64,000 nt of DNA from Aurelia coerulea (lineage: Eukaryota > Cnidaria > Scyphozoa > Semaeostomeae > Ulmaridae): the NCBI GenBank assembly GCA_039566865.1, contig CM076952.1, positions 14,962,501-15,026,500 on the forward strand, given 5' to 3'. Numbering within the stretch: position 1 is the stretch's first letter; each line of letters begins with the position of its first letter. A program made the position numbers and the translations under genes. Shown piece after piece: positions 57,351 to 64,000 of the stretch. The notes under the pieces were generated by a model. It saw only the letters and a list, made by a program, of their open reading frames with translations. It did not search any database and had not been told where the DNA came from.

Positions 57351-57604
57351 ATCAGAATATTGTTTAGGCTCAGCTCGCCATGTTCGTGTCTTATTTTTCA
57401 GCAGCTACCTGTTTTGCCATGTTCAAAACAGGGAATCTCATGACTGATGTATCTCATTTGTTAAAACATGTTTACAACTTTATGATTGTCAAGAACATTC
57501 GTATTGCTATATTCTTTCGTTCGTCCATTTTCTCGTAATGACACAGACATTTCTTTACGTTCCCCTGAAACCATATCAGAACTGGAAAAATTGGAATACT
57601 TTAA

Positions 57605-58543
57605 CCCTAATCCTACCGGGGGGGGGGGGTGTTTTCCACCCCCCCTGTCGGTTTTTTTGCAGAGCATTCTTTAACGACAAAAGCTATGACCCTCAAACTC
57701 TCTGACAATTACTAATTATCTATTAGCTACATTTTGACAATTAAATTTTGAACAATATGTGTCACGTGACAGATGACACTACCATATTTGGAGCAAGGTA
57801 TTAGAAAAATTAATGATTTTGATATTTTTACTCCCAGAATTAGTTCCAAACGTTGACTATAGTACTTTAAAAGAATCAGCAAACAATTAGCTTTCCATTG
57901 TTGTCAATAACAATGGATTTTGCTGACGTCAGCATTCTTAAATGATGACGTCACTCTGGCTGCCATTTTGGGTCATTTTGGCAAATTTTGAAGTTTTTTC
58001 CGATAGATTTTGTTAAAAATGCACAGAATTGCGTTATGCAATACTTTAAAAGCATTTTGAGCTAATTATTATCAACTTTTGGCAGAAAAACACAGTTTTT
58101 AGTTATGACGTCATCAATTTTTGTCATTTTCTTCCAAAATAACAGTCTAAAAACACTCATATGCATCATATTTGAATTGGAAATGAATAATACGCCAAAT
58201 AAGGTACCCTGGGTACCAGCCTCTCTAACGTTAAAAACAGTTAGAGAGGCTGGTACCCAGGGTACAAATAAGGATGGAAGAAGTCATTCAGATTACCTTT
58301 ATTCCGTTTTTAGAACAAATAAGCCGGAAAGCCATATATTTTGACATTTTCCGGCATTATGACGTCATAGTGACGTCACGTAATGAGGTGGCCACGCCCA
58401 AAACTACCAATCGGCTAAGAATAGCTAGGAATACGCCCTTGCCAAGTTTCAATGATTTCCCATTAGTCTACGGCTATTTATAGAGGGGGGGGGGGGTGGA
58501 AAGCACCCCCCCCGGCTATGTTAGTTCAAAAAAAGCCCGGTAG
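57605..58543. mobile_element. piggyBac-like TTAA element, 939 bp
   Basis: TTAA at 57601-57604 and 58544-58547. Ends CCCTAATCCTACCGGG and CCCGGTAGGATTAGGG, exact inverted repeats, then poly-G/poly-C hairpins at both sides. The interior shares GCTGACGTCAGC, several TGACGTCA/GACGTCAC sites and a CACGTGAC..CCATATTTGGAG block with the element at 13566. No transposase. A perfect hairpin lies at 58204-58265. Confidence 0.85.
58204..58265. repeat. perfect 26-bp stem hairpin
   Basis: GTACCCTGGGTACCAGCCTC.. (58204-58229) is exactly complementary to 58240-58265, with a 10-nt loop GTTAAAAACA. No mismatches. It sits inside the TTAA element and is absent from its relative at 13566. Confidence 0.9.
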
Positions 58544-59721
58544 GATTAGGGTTAAGAATGTTTGAATGCTCAAAACAAAATTTCTTAAGAATTTTGAGGC
58601 TGGACAAACTTTATGGTACATTGGAAAGGCTTCAACGGCTCTGTTTCGAAACGTTCAGGGAGTGGGGGGGGGGGTGGATTGGTAAAGTGCGAGTTGCGAG
58701 TTACGAGTAAATAGGGTAGGGTTGGGTAATATCGGTCTAAAATGAGTGAAATCTCAAAATGGATAGCTGGTAAAACGACAATAAAATGCAAACAATTTCA
58801 AAAGCTTCGTTTAATTGACATTCAGTGCTTCTTGTTTCTTGGGAAAAAAATCTCAGCTCTGACAAAGGCAGTTAAATATTTTTAAAAAATTTTCTCTTAT
58901 GGCAACTAAAATAGGCCCATTTTTTCCGACGAGCGGGAAGAGTGGGTCTATTTTCAAAACTTGTGCAATATTGGAATGCAAAAGGATAAATGATTAGACA
59001 AATTAATGGAAATACCTTTCTCAACTATTCTCTATTTCAATAAAATCACAAGCTTTGCCTTTTATCGCAAAAGCAATCCCGTTCCCGCGACGAAACTAAA
59101 ACTACGGTCATTATGCTGTGATCCGCCATCGTTGTGACTTGCAAGTCAGTGATCGAATTGGATAATAACAGTCAAATAAAAATGGTTTCAGTATGTTTAC
59201 TCCAATTTATTGGTTACAAGACAGCAACTGCGGTAATAGGAAACCCATTTTCGCATTTTAGACAGAAAACAACGTGGCAAGATGAATATAAGTGCGAAAA
59301 TTTAAGCAATTCAAGGCTTCGAAAAAGCTCTAGCAAAAAGCTCAGTAGACCCACTTTACCCCGTAGACCCAAATTACCCCACCCTACCCAAGTGAAAAGT
59401 GCGAGTTGGTACATTTAAAATGCGAGTTGCGAGTTCGGTAAAAAAAACCTCAGATTTTCCGAAGTTTTCCAACTTTTGCAGCTAAAACATTGTGATTTTT
59501 TGGAGAGCCTTTGTCAAGATTAGGGGAGTATAAAGAACTGTTTTTTTAATTCACAGGGAGCCGCTAATAAAGGATTTGCTGTGAGCTCGGTTAATTAGTC
59601 GAAAGGGAAGAAAAATTATTCTCTTTGGTATTTCTTGAGTTGGTAACAGGCTGTATTGATCGAAAAGTTTCTTAAAGATTGAAAAGTTTCTTAACTTCCA
59701 ATTGACCACCCATCGCTTCTA

Positions 59722-59935
59722 TAGCCTACGCGTAAACCCATTATTTCAAAAGAAGAAAAAGTTTACGAAACAATAATGAGCAAAAGCTTGCTTCTACAGT
59801 TCCAGAGTTCTGGAACTTAATTTATGCAGCCTTTGTTGAGACGCGTTTCAGACATTTTTTTAACAGATTTTTGAACATTATTTGAACAGAGAATAATTAA
59901 TTGGACAGCCATAGCAAGCTTTATCTCTTTATTTC
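59722..59935. mobile_element. second copy of the 21700-type MITE, partial
   Basis: TAGCCTACGCGTAAACCCAT, AAAGAAGAAAAAGTTTACGA and GCAAAAGC match the left terminus of 21700-21975; the following CTTAATTTATGCAGCCTTTG matches its right half in reverse. No right terminus. Confidence 0.6.
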
Positions 59936-59944
59936 ACGTGAAAT

Positions 59945-60011
59945 CAGGGGCGTCGTGGGGCCTGGAAGTTAAGAAACTTTTAGTACTATGGGCTTATCCA
60001 AGTTTCTTATA
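59945..60011. mobile_element. truncated hAT end joined to TA-element end
   Basis: CAGGGGCGTCGTGGGGCCTG is identical to the terminus of the element at 46643. After 20 bp it is replaced by GTTAAGAAACTTTTAGTACT and GTTTCTTATAA, the terminal modules of the TTTCTTATAAGAAAC family. Confidence 0.6.
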
Positions 60012-60254
60012 AAAGAAAAAGTCAGATCGTGATTCTTTTAAGACAACTAAGGCAAGTCCACAATTTACTGCATTACAGTAACATTCGTGAACAACTTGGG
60101 GAGAATGAAAGCTGCAAATTGTAATAGGCCCCCGTAGCTTCTTATAAAGAAAATTACGAATCCATAAAACAGTTCCAAATTCAATTGCAACTTCAAAAAA
60201 CCGCTTTATTTGGCGAAAAATGCATTCATTCAAAAGAAAAGAGGTAACTCATAA

Positions 60255-60472
60255 TTTTAGTTTCAACTCGCACTTTTGAGATTCCAACTCGCACTTTTGA
60301 GTTTCCAGCTCGCACTTTTGAGTTTCCAATTCGCACTTTTGAGTTTGCAACTCGCAACTTAAGTGCAACTTGCAACTCGTAACTCGCATAATAAGTGCAA
60401 CTCACAACTCGCTACTCGCAAAATAAGTGTAACTCGAAACTCGCAACTGCAACTCGCAACTCGCACTTTACC
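60255..60472. repeat. CTCGCACTTTTGAGTTTCC minisatellite and degenerate ACTCGCA repeats
   Basis: About four 22-bp units of AACTCGCACTTTTGAGTTTCC, then a run of shorter AACTCGCAA/AAGTGCAACTC units. They end the element that begins at 58681 and are the complement of the GAGTTGCGAG words at its left end. Confidence 0.8.
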
Positions 60473-60499
60473 ATATCACGAGGGGGGGGGGGGGGGGGG

Positions 60500-61005
60500 C
60501 AGGTATTGAACATGAAGATTGTTATGGATCTTTTAAGAAACTCGTAAGAAACTCCGAGTACACGTATTTTCTTTATAAGAAACTCAACTCTCAGATTGCC
60601 AAAAAATTAAGAAACTCCAGTACTGGGAATATAATAACTAAGAAACTATTCATTTTGATAAAGGAAATCCTCGACATATTTTTACTTTACTTTCATTTTT
60701 TTCCTGTATCATGCTACTCATAAGGTACTTGAGTAATGTTTAAACATTGGAAAAGCTTATAAAACCTTGTTTTGAAATGTTCACGAGGGCACAGGTAATG
60801 AACATGAAGATTGTTATGGAACCTCTAAGTAACTCGTAAGAAACTCTGAGTACTCAAAATTTGATAATTTTAAGAGACCCCCAGTACTGGCCCAAATTCT
60901 TAGAGTTTCTTATAAAAAAATACGTGTACTGAAAGGAAGTCTGATAATTTTAAGAAACTTCAAGTACTGGCTGAAATTATTGGTTTCTTATAAAGGAAAT
61001 ACGTC
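60500..61005. mobile_element. outer TTTCTTATAAGAAAC-type element, right half
   Basis: 60500-60558 (GAACATGAAGATTGTTATGG, AACTCGTAAGAAACTC) and 60929-61005 (GATAATTTTAAGAAACTTC, GGTTTCTTATAAAGGAAATA) together match the right half of the family. The inner copy (60561-60926) interrupts it at a TA. The left half is missing and a poly-G run precedes it. Confidence 0.6.
60561..60926. mobile_element. TTTCTTATAAGAAAC-type element inside its own relative
   Basis: TA at 60559-60560 and 60927-60928. Ends CACGTATTTTCTTTATAAG and CTTATAAAAAAATACGTG. 366 bp, reverse orientation of the 34480 copy without its foldback. It landed in the GAGTACT module of another member. Confidence 0.8.
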
Positions 61006-62667
61006 CATGCGAAATTTCAGGAAATTTAGCAAAAATTAGATCGATCAGGACTGCAAACTTAAGTTCTTATTTGTAGAGATCATGGGGTCTTCATCAACAG
61101 AGGTTTATGGAAGAATCAGGAATTTTTATATTATCCGATGAGGGCCCGTTGAAAGCTTTTCTTTGGGTTTTATAGAAATTTAAGCTTCTTCCACAAATTG
61201 CTGTTGTGAATGACAAGAATGATACCTCATAAACTCAAGTGATGTGAACTGACAGTAAATGAAGCCCTGAAAAGTTTGAATGTGAAGGAAAGAAATTTTT
61301 GAAAGCCCTGAATAAGATAAGAACCAATTTATCTCTAATCTATATTTATTATATGACATGGTCGGTACCGGTGGGGAAGACAATGTCTTGCTAAAATCTG
61401 CTCGCCCCGAATGAAATTGTTGTAAAAATCCAACTTCCCCGTCACCCTTTCTTTTCCTTTTGATAAAAAATGTATCTACCCCGCACAATAGTTTACTAGA
61501 TGAAGGGTTGAATCATGGTTGAATGAATGAATCGTTCTTGCTAACAACCGAAAAGGCAATTTTGCTTCATTTTATACACATCCATCCAAACATTTCTCAT
61601 ATGGCATAATTTACAACTCAAAATGATAAATTGTATGTTTCAAACTTCATCTTGATCTATAATATGTTATTGCCCGTAAATGTCCGCTTTATAAAAACTG
61701 TCGACCTCTATGCAAAAGCTAGTTTGCAGTTTGCCCTGCCCATTAAATTTTTTGCACCGGCCATGTTAAAAAGTAAATTCTGCACCGTTCATTACTCCCA
61801 TTTTTTTGTTACAAGACAGCTGCAGTCATAGTAAAAAATAACGTGGCAGGACAAGTGCGAAAAATGCAAGCAATTAAAGGCTTCGTTTTGGATTTGAGTT
61901 ATGGCTGAATTCTCAGTACCCGACATTACCTCACCTGGTAAAAAACAAACATAAAAAAAATTCGCTTCAATGACTTTGAAATAAATGTTATTTCTCTTGT
62001 GAAAGATTAAACTCTCGTTTCATGTTCATTAAATCGACCAGAAAAGCAAAATAACAATATTGGTAGGCGAAAGTTCTTGTGGACTTCGAGATTTTTCCAC
62101 GGTAGGCCGTTCAGTAAAATTATTTAATAAAATGAGTAAAGATACATCCAAGACGAATGTTTTGTATAAAAAGGCAGCTTATCACGTAAACATTACCAGA
62201 AAAATAGCCAACATTTCTTCGATTCGATGGGGAAGGATATTTGTAGAAAAAAGGTCACTAAACCAACTTTATCCCGAAGACCCACATCACCACACTCCAC
62301 CCTATCCAAGCGGATGACACCCAAGCGGATGAAAATGAAATGCAAGCTGATGAAATGAAATCCAAGAGAATAAAATTCTAGAGGATGAAATCATCATTTG
62401 AGCGCAGCCAGGACACGCAAAGAGGGTCGCACGTAGCACTGTAACTACTCTTGTGTGTACTTGTAAAAATGACAGAATCAGAAGGATCATCCACAGAACA
62501 GGGAGGGGGGAGGGTAATTAATATGATTTTGGTGGTGGAGAGATGTAAGTACGGCGGGATGTACTGCCCAAATATATTACTTTCAACATTTTTCACAGAA
62601 ACATGGGTCCAGTTATTTTGAAAATTGGCATGGAAAAGTCTTGTGCACGTTTTCTTTGTAAGTTTTA
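61006..62667. other. no gene; relative of the 59.2-kb sequence
   Basis: 61780-62310 is a diverged copy of about 59205-59400 (TTACAAGACAGC, AACGTGGCA, CAATTAAAGGCTTCG, then ACCCACAT.ACC.CACTCCACCCTA). Near 62310-62400 a degenerate repeat of AAGCGGATGAAATGAAAT follows. No supported reading frame. Confidence 0.45.
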
Positions 62668-63677
62668 TTTATTTTTTCTCAGTGACTCTCTCTCTGTCTC
62701 TTCAGTACTAAAATACCTGGTTCACCCGAATCACCCAGACCACCTACTTTCTGCAGCCGTCGATAAATTTATTTTTTCTCAGTGGCTTTCTCTCTGTCTT
62801 TTCAGTACTAAAATACCTGGTTCACCCGAATCACCCAGATCACCCTCTTTCTCCAGCCAGTCGACAAGTTTATTTTTTCTCAGTGACTCTCTCTGTGTCT
62901 CTTCAGTACTAAAATACCTGGTTCACCCGAATCACCCAGATCACCCACTTTCTCCAGCCAGTCGACAAATTTATTTTTTCTCAGTGGCTTTCTCTCTGTC
63001 TTTTCAGTACTAAAATACCTGGTTCACCCAAATCACCCAGATCACCCACTTTCTCCAGCCAGTCGACAAATTTATTTTTTATCAGTGACTCTCTCTCTGT
63101 CTCTTCAGTACTAAAATGCCTGGTTCACCCGAATCACCCAGATCACCCACTTTCTCCAGCCAGTCGACAAATTTATTTTTTCTCAGTGACTCTCTCTGTG
63201 TCTCTTCAGTACTAAAATACCTGGTTCACCCGAATCACCCAGATCACCCACTTTCTGCAGCCAGTCGATAAGTTTATTTTTTCTCAGTGACTCTTTATAT
63301 GTCTCTTCAGTACTAAAATGCCTTGTTCACCCGAATCACCCTGATCACCCACTTTCTGCAGCCAGTAGACTAATTTATTTTTTCTCAGTGACTCTTTCTA
63401 TGTCTCTTCAGTACTAAAATACCTGGTTCACCCGAATCACCAAAATCACCCACTTTCTGCAGCCAGTCGATACGTTTATTTTTTCTCAGTGACTCTTTAT
63501 ATGTCTCTTCAGTACTAGAATACCTGGTTCACCCGAATCACCCAGATCACCCATTTTCTGCATCCAGTCGATACGTTATTTTTTCTCAGTTACTCTTTTA
63601 ATGTCTCTTCAGTTCTAAAATGCCTGGTTCACCCGAATCACCCGGATCACCCACATTCTGCAGCCAGTCGACAAATT
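62668..63677 (-). repeat. 101-bp satellite array, right arm (inverted)
   Basis: About ten units of the complement of the 55275 satellite: TTATTTTTTCTCAGTG, CTTCAGTACTAAAATACCTG, GGTTCACCCGAATCACCCAG, CAGCCAGTCGA. Units here differ from each other more than those of the left arm, especially towards the outer side (63270-63670). Confidence 0.95.
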
Positions 63678-63805
63678 TATTTCAATTTAAAATCAAATTG
63701 AGTCAATTATAATAAAATTCATCCTTAGATAAAATTCATTCTCTGATAAAAGTCTATCCCATGCGGAAATTCATTCTCTGATACATCGAGGGTCTGCCCC
63801 CCCCT

Positions 63806-63979
63806 GGATCCTTAGCAGCACGGGACCTGAGATCCAAGGCTCCTATCGTTCCATACTCTGGTTCCAATGCTCCGGATTATACACCTACATCGGATGATAC
63901 AAAGCAGATACTGCTGTCAACGATTTCCTGTTTGTGCGATTTTGGTGTTGTCACGAAAAAAGAAACATGTCATAAATAA
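63806..63979 (+). CDS. possible terminal exon, weak
   Basis: 57 codons are open to TAA 63977-63979 (peptide includes SKAPIVPYSGSNAPDYTPTS), with a gene-like amino-acid mix. There is no ATG, no clear splice acceptor and no family match. It lies just outside the foldback and may be chance. Confidence 0.18.
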   Translation, partial: GSLAARDLRSKAPIVPYSGSNAPDYTPTSDDTKQILLSTISCLCDFGVVTKKETCHK

Positions 63980-64000
63980 GATCATGAGTGCATCCTTACA

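Larger units (their letters stand above)
58681..60472. mobile_element. GAGTTGCGAG-repeat element, 1.8 kb, composite
   Basis: GGTAAAGTGCGAGTTGCGAGTT at the left (58681) is mirrored by AACTCGCAACTCGCACTTTACC at the right (60472). A second inverted pair within (GGGTAGGGTTGGGTAAT at about 58708, and its partner at about 59370-59395) ends at a further GCGAGTTGCGAGTT at about 59420-59437, so an inner unit 58681-59440 is also bounded. 59442-60240 contains a MITE copy (59722-59935), a truncated hAT end (59945-59963) and a TA-element end. No coding frame supported. Confidence 0.55.
55165..63792. mobile_element. 8.6-kb foldback structure with satellite arms
   Basis: The left arm (55165-56441) and right arm (62668-63792) are inverted copies: a unique outer flank of about 110 bp (CCCTCGATGTATCAGAGAAT, then AGACTTTTATCA, then GAATTTTATCTAA, GACTCAATTT) followed inward by an array of one 101-bp satellite. 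The interior (56442-62667) is single copy except for nested elements. Long terminal repeats made of tandem units are known from Foldback/Galileo-type (P-superfamily) transposons. No transposase was recognised. Target duplication not identified; similarity outside the arms is unclear because both sides run into C/G tracts. Two separate insertions in opposite orientation remain possible. Confidence 0.6.

Noticed and set aside
62603..63013. 136-codon plus-strand frame
   Set aside because: It is translation of the 101-bp satellite; the repeated VLKYLVHPNHPDH string follows from the repeat, and the frame breaks where unit length shifts.
1..64000. tRNA or rRNA genes
   Set aside because: None recognised by eye on either strand; a covariance-model scan would be decisive.

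Overview
The window is eukaryotic nuclear DNA from an AT-rich animal genome. The evidence is AG/GT-bounded exon structure, a PNRC-type gene, metazoan retroelement families and no operons. The mix (CR1/L2-like LINEs starting with a 2A-type motif, Copia primed by an internal initiator-tRNA site, BEL/Pao, many hAT, TTAA and TA-target foldback elements with poly-G ends) fits a cnidarian or similar marine invertebrate best. That placement is inference; no ribosomal or mitochondrial marker is present.

Only a little of the sequence looks like host gene. A complete single-exon PNRC2-like gene lies on the minus strand at 43508-43852 with a TATA-like box upstream. A Cys-rich exon with good splice signals lies on the minus strand at 1452-1600. 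A long reading frame of unknown family (49313-52092, minus) is broken by one frameshift and one stop and cut off by a LINE. A short open frame (63806-63979) is doubtful.

The rest is mostly nested mobile DNA. 0-9 kb: a palindromic MITE, a 22-bp minisatellite, a 1.07-kb tandem duplication and a LINE ORF1 fragment. 9.86-12.98 kb: a 3.1-kb palindrome with 1.43-kb arms, each holding a decayed copy of the same protein gene. 13.57-19.70 kb: a TTAA-target (piggyBac-like) element into which a 4.5-kb LINE has inserted. 19.8-24.2 kb: a hAT-like remnant with a foldback inside, a MITE with 9-bp target duplications, and two LINE tails. 24.21-31.52 kb: a full-length dead Copia element with two LTRs and 5-bp target duplications; it landed in a LINE and was itself hit by a 2-kb element and by a foldback. 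32.6-36.1 kb: hAT-type elements, one carrying a TA-target element that carries another foldback. 38.5-42.2 kb: LINE tails, a hAT MITE, TTAA-type remnants and a foldback. 44.5-48.0 kb: a 22-bp minisatellite with a TA element in it, then a BEL/Pao integrase split by a hAT-type element. 52.5-54.9 kb: a TTAA-target element.

From 55.17 to 63.79 kb there is an 8.6-kb inverted-repeat structure. Its ends are two arrays of the same 101-bp satellite in opposite orientation, each followed outward by the same unique flank, like the tandem-repeat arms of Foldback/Galileo-type transposons. Its interior holds further TTAA, TA and GAGTTGCGAG-repeat elements.

The insertions can be ordered in time because their target duplications are readable: LINE, then Copia, then hAT-like or foldback. 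The most unusual features are the 8.6-kb satellite-armed foldback, the 3.1-kb gene-bearing palindrome, and a set of fully palindromic elements that share only CCGGGTG ends.
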